From NCBI RefSeq assembly GCF_001421805.1, contig NZ_LMLC01000002.1:62001-126000 (forward strand): a DNA stretch of 64,000 bases. The letters run 5' to 3'. Positions 8,070 to 16,330 of this stretch are shown here, piece after piece. Origin of the DNA: Sphingomonas sp. Leaf34. Its GTDB lineage: Bacteria; Pseudomonadota; Alphaproteobacteria; Sphingomonadales; Sphingomonadaceae. Below the pieces are notes generated by a model. It was not told where the DNA came from. It worked only from the letters and a program-made list of their open reading frames with translations, and did no database searches. How positions within the stretch are numbered: the first letter of the stretch is position 1; each line of letters begins with the position of its first letter. A program made the translations under genes and the position numbers.

Positions 8070-9512
8070 ATGGCAAGGGCTCTGGAACTGCATCCGGACC
8101 GCCTTTTCCCGGCGGAACCGGCGACGCGCGCGATCGCGCGGGCGTTGTACGCCGAGGTCGCGACGCTGCCGATCATCAGCCCGCACGGGCACACCGATCC
8201 GACCTGGTTTGCCGACAACGCCAACTGGACCGACGCAACCTCGCTGCTGCTCGCGCCCGACCATTATCTCTACCGGATGCTCTACAGTCAGGGCGTCGAC
8301 CTGGATGCGCTGGCGATCCCGCGGCGGAGCGGCGTGCCCGCGACCGATCCGCGGGCGGCGTGGACGCTGTTCGCGGCGCATTACACGCTGTTCCGGGGGA
8401 CGCCGTCACGGCTGTGGCTCGATCATGTGTTTGCCGAGGTGTTCGGGATTGACGTCGCGCTCGAGACATCGACCGCGGACCGGTATTTCGACCTCATCGG
8501 CGAGAAGCTGGCCTCCGACGCGTTCCGGCCTCGGGCATTGTTCGACCGGTTCGGGATCGCGTTTCTCGCGACCACCGAGGGCGCGCACGACGATCTCGCC
8601 GCGCATCGCCGGATCCGCCAATCGGGCTGGGACGGGCGCGTGGTGACGACCTATCGCCCGGATGGCGTGATCGACGTCGAGCACGAGGCGTTCACGCCGG
8701 CGATGGCGCGCTTTGCCGAACTGACCGGCGAGGACGTGTATGACTGGAACGGCTATCTCGCGGCGCACCGCAAGCGCCGTGCCGACTTCCGCGCGGCAGG
8801 CGCGACCGCGACCGATCACGGGCACCCGACCGCCGCGACCGCGAACCTGTCGAGCGTCGAGGCCGAGGCGCTGTTCGCAAAGGTCACGCGCGGCGACTGG
8901 ACGCCGGCCGACGCCGAGTTGTTCCGCGCGCAGATGCTGACCGAAATGGCGGCGATGTCGATCGATGACGGCATGGTGATGCAGATCCATCCCGGCTCGT
9001 CGCGCAACCACAATGCCGGGCTGTTCGCGAGCCATGGCCGCGACAAGGGCGCCGACATCCCGACGCGGACCGATTACGTGCAGGTGCTCAAACCGCTGCT
9101 CGACCGGTTCGGGACCAGCACGCGGCTGTCGATCATCCTCTTCACGCTCGACGAAAGTGCGTACGCGCGCGAGCTGGCGCCGCTCGCCGGGCATTATCCG
9201 TGCCTCAAGCTCGGACCGTCCTGGTGGTTCCACGACAGTCCCGAGGGGATGCGCCGGTTTCGCCAGATGACGACCGAGACGGCCGGTTTTTACAACACCG
9301 TCGGCTTCAACGACGACACGCGCGCGTTCCTGTCGATCCCCGCACGCCATGATGTCGCGCGACGGATCGACTGCGGGGTGCTGGCGCAACTGGTAGCCGA
9401 GCACCGCCTAGCCGACTGGGAAGCGGCCGATCTTGCCCATGAGTTGACGAGCGGGCTTGTCCGTCGCGCCTACCGGATTGACGAACCCCTTTCCGCCGCC
9501 AACGAGGCCTGA
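8070..9512 (+). CDS. uxaC: Glucuronate isomerase (uronate isomerase)
   Basis: A 480-residue amidohydrolase-superfamily isomerase that converts D-glucuronate to D-fructuronate and D-galacturonate to D-tagaturonate, the entry step of the pathway. Family marks are LPIISPHGHTDPTWFADN near residues 33-50 (metal-ligand HxH), the FLATTEGAHDDLAAHRRI segment, IHPGSSRNHN near residue 310 and LKLGPSWWFHDSPEGMRRF near residue 381. Length is about ten residues over E. coli UxaC. The ATG at 8070 was chosen because AAGGAGG stands 7 bases upstream (8056-8062); the frame is open further upstream. It begins the plus-strand operon and is preceded by the operator-like site at 8014-8027. Confidence 0.94.
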   Translation: MARALELHPDRLFPAEPATRAIARALYAEVATLPIISPHGHTDPTWFADNANWTDATSLLLAPDHYLYRMLYSQGVDLDALAIPRRSGVPATDPRAAWTLFAAHYTLFRGTPSRLWLDHVFAEVFGIDVALETSTADRYFDLIGEKLASDAFRPRALFDRFGIAFLATTEGAHDDLAAHRRIRQSGWDGRVVTTYRPDGVIDVEHEAFTPAMARFAELTGEDVYDWNGYLAAHRKRRADFRAAGATATDHGHPTAATANLSSVEAEALFAKVTRGDWTPADAELFRAQMLTEMAAMSIDDGMVMQIHPGSSRNHNAGLFASHGRDKGADIPTRTDYVQVLKPLLDRFGTSTRLSIILFTLDESAYARELAPLAGHYPCLKLGPSWWFHDSPEGMRRFRQMTTETAGFYNTVGFNDDTRAFLSIPARHDVARRIDCGVLAQLVAEHRLADWEAADLAHELTSGLVRRAYRIDEPLSAANEA

Positions 9513-9524
9513 CCGGAGCTTATC

Positions 9525-10367
9525 ATGTTCGAACGCACCTATTACGCCACGCACCCTGACATGATGGAGTGCGTCTCCAACGACGAGCTGCGCGATCGAT
9601 ACCTGATCCGGGACCTGTTCCGCGACGGCGAATGCGTGCTCAACTACACGCATGCCGAGCGCTTCGTGATCGGTGGCGTTGCGGTCGGCAGCGGTAGCGT
9701 GAAGCTGCCCGACCAGACCGAGCCGGCATCCGCCGCCGGACACCCGTTCCTCGAGCGCCGCGAACTCGCGGTCGTCAACGTCGGCAAGGCCAGCGGCACC
9801 GTCATCGTCGACGGCGAGACGTTCACGCTCGGCAACAAGGACTGTCTGTACGTGACGATGGGCGCGAAGGACGTGCAGTTCTCGGGCGACGGTGCGCGCT
9901 TCTATCTGGCGTCGTGCCCGGCGCACAAGGCGTTCACGACGCGCATGATCTCGGTCGGCGATGCGAGCACGCTGGAGCGCGGGTCGCTCGAGGAATCGAA
10001 CGCGCGGACGATCTACCAGATGGTCATTCCCGGCATCTGCGACAGCGCGCAGCTGGTCATGGGTCTCACCGTATTGAAGCCCGGTTCGGTGTGGAACACG
10101 ATGCCGCCGCACATTCACGAGCGTCGCAGCGAAATCTATTTCTACTTCGAGCTCGACGATCTCGAGAAGGACCGCGTGTTCCATTACATGGGGGAGGGCG
10201 AGGCGACCCGGCACATCGTGATGGCGAACGAGGAAGCGGTGATCAGCCCGCCCTGGTCGATCCACATGGGCTCGGGCACCAAGGCCTATGCGTTCATCTG
10301 GGCGATGGCGGGCGAGAACCAGGATTATACCGACATGACCGTGCTGGACATCTGCCAGCTGGCGTAA
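9525..10367 (+). CDS. kduI: 5-dehydro-4-deoxy-D-glucuronate isomerase
   Basis: A 280-residue cupin-fold enzyme converting 5-keto-4-deoxyuronate (from unsaturated uronates) to 3-deoxy-D-glycero-2,5-hexodiulosonate, in the cytoplasm. The zinc-site motif [17 protein letters not shown] lies near residues 193-209, followed by [13 protein letters not shown] and the [12 protein letters not shown] segment holding another metal-ligand histidine. Length matches KduI (about 278). The gene starts 12 bases after uxaC and is followed by a palindromic repeat pair before kduD. Its presence indicates that the cell also consumes lyase products with 4,5-unsaturated ends. Confidence 0.95.
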   Translation: MFERTYYATHPDMMECVSNDELRDRYLIRDLFRDGECVLNYTHAERFVIGGVAVGSGSVKLPDQTEPASAAGHPFLERRELAVVNVGKASGTVIVDGETFTLGNKDCLYVTMGAKDVQFSGDGARFYLASCPAHKAFTTRMISVGDASTLERGSLEESNARTIYQMVIPGICDSAQLVMGLTVLKPGSVWNTMPPHIHERRSEIYFYFELDDLEKDRVFHYMGEGEATRHIVMANEEAVISPPWSIHMGSGTKAYAFIWAMAGENQDYTDMTVLDICQLA

Positions 10368-10371
10368 AGCG

Positions 10372-10480
10372 CCCCTCCCGTTCACGGGAGGGGTCGGGGG
10401 TGGGCCCGCGCTTACCGCCACCGATTTGCTTGAGGAAAGTGCGAGCCCACCCCGGCCCCTCCCGCATGCGGGAGGGGAGG
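10372..10480. repeat. Pair of inverted palindromic repeats (REP/BIME-like)
   Basis: Two copies of a roughly 40-base element lie head to head between kduI and kduD. Each holds an internal hairpin: CCCCTCCCG-TTCA-CGGGAGGGG at about 10373-10394, and CCCCTCCCG-CATG-CGGGAGGGG at about 10456-10477. The flanks TCGGGGGTGGGC and GCCCACCCCGGC are inverted relative to each other. This resembles bacterial interspersed mosaic elements and could modulate mRNA stability or partial termination between the two genes. Confidence 0.7.
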
Positions 10481-10489
10481 AGTCGTTGA

Positions 10490-11245
10490 ATGACAAACCC
10501 CTTCGATCTTACCGGCAAGGTCGCCGTCGTCACCGGTGCGAACACGGGCATCGGGCAGGCGATCGCGGTGGCGCTGGCCGCGGCGGGCGCGGACGTCGCG
10601 TGCGTCGGGCGCACGCCCGCCGACGACACCGTCGCGCAGATCCGCGCGCTCGGCCGCCGGGCGGAGATCGTCTCGGCCGACCTGTCGACGATCGAGCCCG
10701 TGCAGCGCGTCGTCGACGAGACGATCGGCGCACTCGGCAGTCTAGACATCCTCATCAACAACGCCGGCATCATCCGCCGCGCCGATGCGGTCGATGTCAC
10801 CGAGGCGGACTGGGACGCGGTGATCGACACCAACCTGAAGTCGGTGTTCTTCCTCTGCCAGGCGGCGGGGCGACACATGATCGCAAATGGCGGGGGCAAG
10901 ATCATCAACATCGCGTCGATGCTGACGTTCCAGGGCGGCATCCGCGTACCGAGCTACACCGCCTCCAAATCGGGGATTGGTGGCCTCACCAAGCTGTTGG
11001 CGAACGAATGGGCGAGCAAGGGCATCAACGTCAACGCGATCGCGCCGGGCTACATCGCCACGAACAACACCGCCGCTTTGCAGGCGGACGAGGCGCGCAA
11101 CGCGTCGATCCTGGGTCGCATCCCGGCGGGCAAATGGGGCGACGCCTCCGACCTCGGCGGGGCGGCGGTATTCCTGTCGTCGGCCGCGGCGGACTATGTC
11201 CAGGGTCATATCCTGGCGGTCGATGGCGGCTGGCTGGCACGCTGA
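10490..11245 (+). CDS. kduD: 2-dehydro-3-deoxy-D-gluconate 5-dehydrogenase (SDR)
   Basis: A 251-residue short-chain dehydrogenase that acts after KduI, reducing the hexodiulosonate to 2-keto-3-deoxygluconate with NADH. The cofactor motif TGANTGIGQAIA is near residues 15-26, NNAGI near 89, and the catalytic Ser-Tyr-Lys can be placed in NIASMLTFQGG and PSYTASKSG. The length and the IRRADAVDVTEADWD segment fit KduD. The start ATG follows a GGAGG stretch (10475-10481) belonging to the palindromic repeat, so the repeat appears to supply the ribosome binding site. It works with kduI and kdgK on either side. Confidence 0.9.
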   Translation: MTNPFDLTGKVAVVTGANTGIGQAIAVALAAAGADVACVGRTPADDTVAQIRALGRRAEIVSADLSTIEPVQRVVDETIGALGSLDILINNAGIIRRADAVDVTEADWDAVIDTNLKSVFFLCQAAGRHMIANGGGKIINIASMLTFQGGIRVPSYTASKSGIGGLTKLLANEWASKGINVNAIAPGYIATNNTAALQADEARNASILGRIPAGKWGDASDLGGAAVFLSSAAADYVQGHILAVDGGWLAR

Positions 11246-11389
11246 ACATCTTTCCCGGTAAGGGGGGATGGGCATAGGCTGCAGGAGCTGGGGGACTGCC
11301 ACGAGCGACCGGTCGTGGAGAACGGCCCCCCCGCATGCCAAGGCGGCGATCCACTCCCCGGACCGGGGAGACTTAGATGAAGGGGTGAT

Positions 11390-12397
11390 ATGAGCAAGTT
11401 TCTGGCGTTCGGCGAGATCATGCTGCGGTTGTCGCCACCGGGGCGCGAGCTGCTGCTCCAGACGCCCAAGCTCGATGTCTGGGTAGCCGGCGCCGAGGCC
11501 AACGTCGTCACGCAGCTCGCGCGGCTCGGCCACGATGTCGGCATGGCGACGATGGTTCCCGACAACGACCTGGGGCGCGCCGCGATCACCACGTTGCGGG
11601 GACACGGGGTAGACACGTCGATGGTGACACTCGGCGGTGAACGGATGGGGCTGTATTTCGTCACTTCCGGCGCCGGCTTGCGAGCGACCGAAGTGATCTA
11701 CGACCGTGCCTGGTCGTCGTTCGCCGAAGCACCGGTGAGCGCCTGGGACTGGAACAGGCTGCTGTCCGGCGTCGATCGCTTCCACTTGTCCGGTATCACC
11801 CCGGCGCTGGGCCCCGTGCCGGCGCAAGCCGCGCTCGCTGCCGTCGAGGCCGCGACCGAGCGCGGCATTCCGGTGTCGTTCGACGGAAATTGGCGGGGGA
11901 AATTATGGGAGCGTTGGGATGCCGATCCGCGTGCGATCCTGGCCAAGCTCGTCGCGCATGCCGACCTGATGTTCGGCAATCACCGCGATATCGCGCTGCT
12001 GCTCGGACGCAATTTCTGCGGCGACGCGGAGGATCGGCGACGCGAGGCGGCGGTGGCGGCATTCGAGGCGTTTCCGCGGTTGCAGACGATCGCGTCGACC
12101 GCGCGGCATGTCGAGCATGTCGACCTCCACCGGTTGTCGGCGCGCATCGATACGCGTTCAGAGCACGTCCAGACCGACGAGGTCGTGCTGGCCGGGATCG
12201 TCGACCGGATCGGCGGCGGCGATGCGTTTGCGGCGGGCGTGCTGCACGGGCTGCGCACCGGCGCGGACATCGGCGAGGTTGCGCGGATCGGCCTCGCGCT
12301 CGCAGCGCTGAAGCATTCGCTACCGGGGGACGCCAGCCTGTTCCGGCAGGCGGATATCGATGCGTATCTCGCTGGTGGTCTCGACGTCCGCCGCTGA
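11390..12397 (+). CDS. kdgK: 2-dehydro-3-deoxygluconokinase (PfkB family)
   Basis: A 335-residue cytoplasmic sugar kinase that phosphorylates 2-keto-3-deoxygluconate to KDPG. The N-terminal FGEIMLRLSPPG, the first PfkB-type glycine-rich region AGAEANVVTQLARLG near residue 33, and the C-terminal anion-hole motif DRIGGGDAFAAGVLHGLR near residue 270 (Asp is the catalytic base) identify the family. Length is close to other KdgK proteins (310-340). It is preceded by AGGGG eight bases upstream and by a perfect palindrome, CTCCCCGG-A-CCGGGGAG, at 11354-11370. It is the last gene of the uronate operon; no KDPG aldolase follows, so the final cleavage must be encoded elsewhere. Confidence 0.9.
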   Translation: MSKFLAFGEIMLRLSPPGRELLLQTPKLDVWVAGAEANVVTQLARLGHDVGMATMVPDNDLGRAAITTLRGHGVDTSMVTLGGERMGLYFVTSGAGLRATEVIYDRAWSSFAEAPVSAWDWNRLLSGVDRFHLSGITPALGPVPAQAALAAVEAATERGIPVSFDGNWRGKLWERWDADPRAILAKLVAHADLMFGNHRDIALLLGRNFCGDAEDRRREAAVAAFEAFPRLQTIASTARHVEHVDLHRLSARIDTRSEHVQTDEVVLAGIVDRIGGGDAFAAGVLHGLRTGADIGEVARIGLALAALKHSLPGDASLFRQADIDAYLAGGLDVRR

Positions 12398-13078
12398 CGG
12401 CTGGACGTGACGCTCGGCGCCGGGGGCGGGCGCTACACCACCGTTTGCGGGCGCCGCGGTGCAATGCGCTGCCGGCGCGTTCGTCGGGGTGCCCCTCGTC
12501 CCGGGGAGCGGCGGCGTCATGGCGTTCAAGGGCGTCACTACGGTCGCGCCAAGCGGTTTCGCGCGTCCGAACCTATCCCGCGCGCCAGCTTGCCGGTATC
12601 CGCCTTGGCGTTCAGTGCGGTATGTCCGCAGTCAGGACCGTACGGGCCGCAATCCGAGGACTGCCTGTTCCGCAACATCTCGACCCTCGCCGCCGACCCG
12701 CGCGCGAAGAAGGCTGCCTTTTTGCAGCCTCTGGTGTTCAGATGACCATTGCGCCGCGGCTAGCTGCATTCGATCTCAAGAAAATCCATCAGCAAGATGC
12801 GACTTGCGCAGACCGTAGCCCGGCCGACGAAATACGCGTTCGCGCCCCCAAGACTATGAGACACTGGATTTCTGAAGCCGATAAGGGACGATTTGCATCG
12901 AAGCCAATTCGCGGAGAATTCATCGGTCCGCGCAACGCAGAAACAAGGCTACATGTCGTCCCAAGCCAAAACGCTATCGTCGTGAAACCCGCTGCGGCGG
13001 TTACGATTACGTGGCAGTTTCGAATACCTCGTGGATCGGAAAGCTGATATCATAGATACGCAATCGATTAGAATAGCG
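12398..13078. other. Gap without a supported gene
   Basis: Open frames of 60-120 codons read through this stretch in several frames, but they have no recognisable motif, and base composition falls below that of the neighbouring genes near 12750-13078. A small hairpin (AGGCTGC at 12711-12717 pairing with GCAGCCT at 12724-12730) is the only structure noticed. The drop in GC suggests foreign or decayed DNA. Confidence 0.45.
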
Positions 13079-13618
13079 TTATCTGACCGGGCTATATACC
13101 AGCCTGTAATGAATGGGTTTGGATAGCTGGGGACCAGTTATGGTCGTCTCTGCCACCAACTCTCGACCGATGCTGTGGTACACGGTGGTCCGTTCGCTAT
13201 CGGCCCAGACGGCGGTCGGCTCATTCCTGGCCGCCCGGTACGTTAGAGAAACAGTTTCGCCGTTCGCTTTTGCCGATACATTGAAAACCTGACCATCCAA
13301 AAGCTTCCACCTAATCGGCTCGCCACGTGTCGAAACGACGATCGTTGGTTTGTCATCGTCCTTAATCGAGAATCGATCTGGCGAACTATAGACCCTAAAT
13401 CCGTCCGAAGGCGTGTTGGACTTGCGCAGTCTGGCGCCGGCAAGCCCGCGCGTAGCGATAGGAACGTCGGCAATACCGCTCGTGATTGCTTTGGAGACGT
13501 TGTCGCTCTGTCCACGGTCGAGAACGTAGATGCCTGAAAGTACACCCTGCGCTAAGCTCGCCGAGCCAGAGGTCAGGATGGCAGCGCCGATCGCTGTCGA
13601 CAAAGCCCGATGACGCAT
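13079..13618 (-). CDS. Hypothetical secreted protein
   Basis: A 179-residue protein of no family I recognise. The N-terminus is a clear Sec signal peptide (positive MRHR, hydrophobic core, cleavage likely after ASLAQ near residue 24), so the mature part is periplasmic or extracellular. The rest is rich in beta-prone and polar stretches, with no cysteine pairs or repeats visible. Its codon use is less GC-biased than the uronate genes, like the gap beside it. It is convergent with the low-GC gap and followed upstream by another minus-strand hypothetical frame; the two could have arrived together. Confidence 0.6.
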   Translation of the reverse strand: MRHRALSTAIGAAILTSGSASLAQGVLSGIYVLDRGQSDNVSKAITSGIADVPIATRGLAGARLRKSNTPSDGFRVYSSPDRFSIKDDDKPTIVVSTRGEPIRWKLLDGQVFNVSAKANGETVSLTYRAARNEPTAVWADSERTTVYHSIGRELVAETTITGPQLSKPIHYRLVYSPVR

Positions 13619-13678
13619 TCCGCTTTCCTCGAATATTGCAGCTTACCATGAAGCGTGTAGTGGGCATTCGCAGAGACG

Positions 13679-14254
13679 TCACCGCCGTTCCAAATTTCGG
13701 ACGGACATCTGCCTTCCATCAGACCACGGCATGCCCGAAACCGGATTTAAAGCCGGGCGGCCGCCTTCTGGCGTGATTTCGACGATATCGAACTGCCGCC
13801 CGCCGTCTGCTGGTGTCCGGACAAATCTGAAGGTGGCCGGGAAGCGATCGGGAAAGAAGACGCCGTTGATGCTGAGATAGGTGGTTACGATCGCCTTTTG
13901 CAGCGACACCGGTTCGAACCCGATATCCGTCCTGTCGGCACCGCCCGTCTGGCATCTTGCCTTACCATCGAGGCCCATCGAACGAACCTTGCCGCCCCGA
14001 TCGCGATCGGTTCGCATGCCGTATCCGCGCACGCTGAACCGGGTCTGGTAGGTAGCGGCACCGCCGGCATGCGTTCCTCGCTCGATGCAGCCTTGCGGGT
14101 TGTCCCACGCAACACCCCCTGTCGCGCGATCCAACGATCGTTTCGGCTTTTGGGCGGCACCCCGGCGTGCGGGCGGCCGCCTTCGCCTGATGTGGTCGGT
14201 CGATACCGAGCACGCGGCGCCTGAGCGCAAGGGCGGCGGTGTGGCAACGGGCAA
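13679..14254 (-). CDS. Hypothetical protein, start uncertain
   Basis: The C-terminal two thirds read like a real protein: GFEPVSLQKAIVTTYLSING, VFFPDRFPATFRFVRTPADG and FDIVEITPEGGRPALNP. The first 60 codons are arginine- and proline-rich and look like non-coding translation, so the true start may lie near the MRTDRDRGG segment (about residue 78), or the gene may be N-terminally broken. No domain is recognised. It is divergent from the HtrA-type protease gene, with about 100 bases between them. Confidence 0.35.
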   Translation of the reverse strand: MPVATPPPLRSGAACSVSTDHIRRRRPPARRGAAQKPKRSLDRATGGVAWDNPQGCIERGTHAGGAATYQTRFSVRGYGMRTDRDRGGKVRSMGLDGKARCQTGGADRTDIGFEPVSLQKAIVTTYLSINGVFFPDRFPATFRFVRTPADGGRQFDIVEITPEGGRPALNPVSGMPWSDGRQMSVRNLERR

Positions 14255-14358
14255 GCCGGCGGCCCCGGAAGATTACAGCGATGTAATGTTCGCAACAGGC
14301 GGCGCTCATCGTCCGGCTCCAAAAGGGAGCATATGCTAACAGGACAAGGACAAAGACC

Positions 14359-15585
14359 GTGATACGCAACCGTCGACTGACCGTACGCCCGCTGATCGCT
14401 GCCGTCGCGCTGGGAACCACGGCCCTTGTCGGTGTCGCAGGCGGGGCGATCGCCGCGGATGACGGTCGCACCAGCATCGCCGAGCGGTTCACGGCACCCG
14501 GGCCCGCTGCCGTTGCGTCGACAGGGGTGCATGCCTCGCTATCGGACATGGTCGAAGCCGTTGGACCAAGCGTCGTCCAGATACAGGTCAACTCCGCGTC
14601 TGCGCAGGAGCAGCAATTCGAGCCGACGCAGTTCGGATCGGATGACAGCGAACTGGCCGATCGACTGGGTCAGCTGTTCGGATTCGGCATGCAGGATCGC
14701 GGTGGGCAACTCGAGGCGCCGCAACAGCAAGGTCCGCAGCGGGGCCCGCAGCGGGGATCGCTTGGCTCGGGGTTCATCGTCGATGCCTCCGGGATCGTCA
14801 TCACGAATAACCATGTCGTCAACGGTGCCGACCGCGTTACCGTCCAGATGTCGGACGGTCGCGAATTCTCCGGTCGCGTGCTGGGTCGTGACCCCAAGAT
14901 CGATGTCGCCGTGGTCAAGATCGACGGGCAGGGTAAGTTCACCCCGATCAAATGGGGCGACAGCGACCATATCCGCGTCGGGGACAGTGTGTTTGCCGTT
15001 GGCAGTCCGTTCGGCCTTGGCAATACCGTTACGTCCGGCATCGTTTCCGCCCGCGGCCGCGAGATCGGGGCGGGGCCGTACGACGATTTCCTGCAGGTCG
15101 ATGCTGCGATCAACAGCGGCAACTCGGGTGGCCCGCTGTTCGACAGCGCGGGCCGGGTCGTCGGCGTAAACACCGCGATCTTCTCGCCGACCGGCGGCAA
15201 TGTTGGGATCGGCTTTGCGATACCTGCTGCCATGGCGCGGAAGGTCGCGCTGCAGATTGCGCAAACCGGCCATGTGTCGCGTGGCAGGATCGGCGTCTCG
15301 TTGCAGGACCTGACACCGGAGATCGCCAGCGCGATGGGTTCGAACGCCACCCAGGGCGCGTTGATCGCCGAGGTCGAAGAGGGCGGAACAGCGGCGCTGT
15401 CCGGGCTGCAACGCGGCGACGTCGTTCGGCGCTTCGGATCCAGGCCGGTCGATAACGGGCGCGACCTTGCCCGCGCCGTAGCGGAGGCCAGGATCGGTTC
15501 GATCGTTCCGACACAGGTGCTGCGTGACGGCCGCCAGGTTTCCCTGAACCTGCGCATCGCAGGCGAAGCGACAGGCCAGTCCTGA
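14359..15585 (+). CDS. degP: Periplasmic serine protease, HtrA/DegP family
   Basis: A 408-residue envelope quality-control protease. A signal peptide or anchor occupies residues 1-32, followed by a trypsin-like domain with the triad His152 (NNHVV), Asp182 (KIDVAVVKID) and Ser256 (NSGNSGGPLF), and one PDZ domain from about residue 300 (GRIGVSLQDLTPEIA). Only one PDZ is present, as in DegS, rather than two as in E. coli DegP. A glutamine-rich insert (residues about 75-130) matches the LA-loop position that controls oligomer assembly. The start is a GTG at 14359 after AGGACAAGGA. The response regulator and kinase genes follow directly, suggesting an envelope-stress operon. Confidence 0.9.
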   Translation: MIRNRRLTVRPLIAAVALGTTALVGVAGGAIAADDGRTSIAERFTAPGPAAVASTGVHASLSDMVEAVGPSVVQIQVNSASAQEQQFEPTQFGSDDSELADRLGQLFGFGMQDRGGQLEAPQQQGPQRGPQRGSLGSGFIVDASGIVITNNHVVNGADRVTVQMSDGREFSGRVLGRDPKIDVAVVKIDGQGKFTPIKWGDSDHIRVGDSVFAVGSPFGLGNTVTSGIVSARGREIGAGPYDDFLQVDAAINSGNSGGPLFDSAGRVVGVNTAIFSPTGGNVGIGFAIPAAMARKVALQIAQTGHVSRGRIGVSLQDLTPEIASAMGSNATQGALIAEVEEGGTAALSGLQRGDVVRRFGSRPVDNGRDLARAVAEARIGSIVPTQVLRDGRQVSLNLRIAGEATGQS

Positions 15586-15650
15586 GGCCATGGAACCGGG
15601 GGGCGGTACACGCGTCCGCTCCCTGACACATCGAATGGGACGATCCGATC

Positions 15651-16328
15651 TTGAAGCTGCTCCTGATCGAAGACGACGCACAGACCGCAGACTATGTCCG
15701 CCGCGGGCTGGTGGAGCTTGGCCACGTGTCCGATCATGCGGGTACCGGCATCGATGGCCTCACCGCCGCAATCGTCGGCCGATATGACGCGATCATTCTT
15801 GACCGGAACCTGCCCGAGCTCGATGGACTGTCGGTGCTGAAGGCATTGCGTGCAAAAGGCGATCGGACGCCGGTACTGCTTCTATCGGCGCTGGGGCAGG
15901 TGGACGACAGGATCGCGGGGCTTCAGGCCGGTAGCGACGATTATCTGGCCAAGCCCTTCTCGTTTGGCGAACTCGTTGCACGGCTGGAGGCGATAGTCCG
16001 TCGACACAGCGACACCGACCCGATGCAAGGTACCCGCCAGACAGGCTCGTTGACGCTCGACCTGCTCGGCCGCACGGCCACACGCAACGGCAGGCGTATC
16101 GACCTGCTCAACAAGGAGTATCAGCTGCTCGACTATCTGACCCGCCATGCCGGGCAGGTGGTGACACGCACGATGCTGATCGAGGCGATCTGGGATTATA
16201 ATTTCGATCCGGGGACGAACGTCGTCGACGTCCATGTCAGCCGCCTGCGCGCCAAGATCGACGGCCCGCAGGACGTTCCGATGATAAGAACCGTCCGCGG
16301 CTCGGGCTATCGGCTGGACGCTGTCTGA
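15651..16328 (+). CDS. OmpR-family response regulator
   Basis: A 225-residue transcription regulator with an N-terminal receiver domain (acidic pocket E7, D8, D9; phosphoacceptor Asp51 in ILDRNLPELDG; Lys in LAKPFSFGEL) and a C-terminal winged helix (residues about 128-223, ending in MIRTVRGSGYRLDAV). The start appears to be a TTG at 15651, because no in-frame ATG or GTG lies nearby upstream and homologues begin at MKLLLIEDD. It is 2 bases from the sensor kinase gene and 65 from the protease gene. Its target is likely envelope stress genes, by context only. Confidence 0.9.
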   Translation: MKLLLIEDDAQTADYVRRGLVELGHVSDHAGTGIDGLTAAIVGRYDAIILDRNLPELDGLSVLKALRAKGDRTPVLLLSALGQVDDRIAGLQAGSDDYLAKPFSFGELVARLEAIVRRHSDTDPMQGTRQTGSLTLDLLGRTATRNGRRIDLLNKEYQLLDYLTRHAGQVVTRTMLIEAIWDYNFDPGTNVVDVHVSRLRAKIDGPQDVPMIRTVRGSGYRLDAV

Positions 16329-16330
16329 CG

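Noticed and set aside
13905..13918. Additional LacI-type operator (GACACCGGTT)
   Set aside because: Only ten bases match and it lies inside a hypothetical reading frame far from any uronate promoter.
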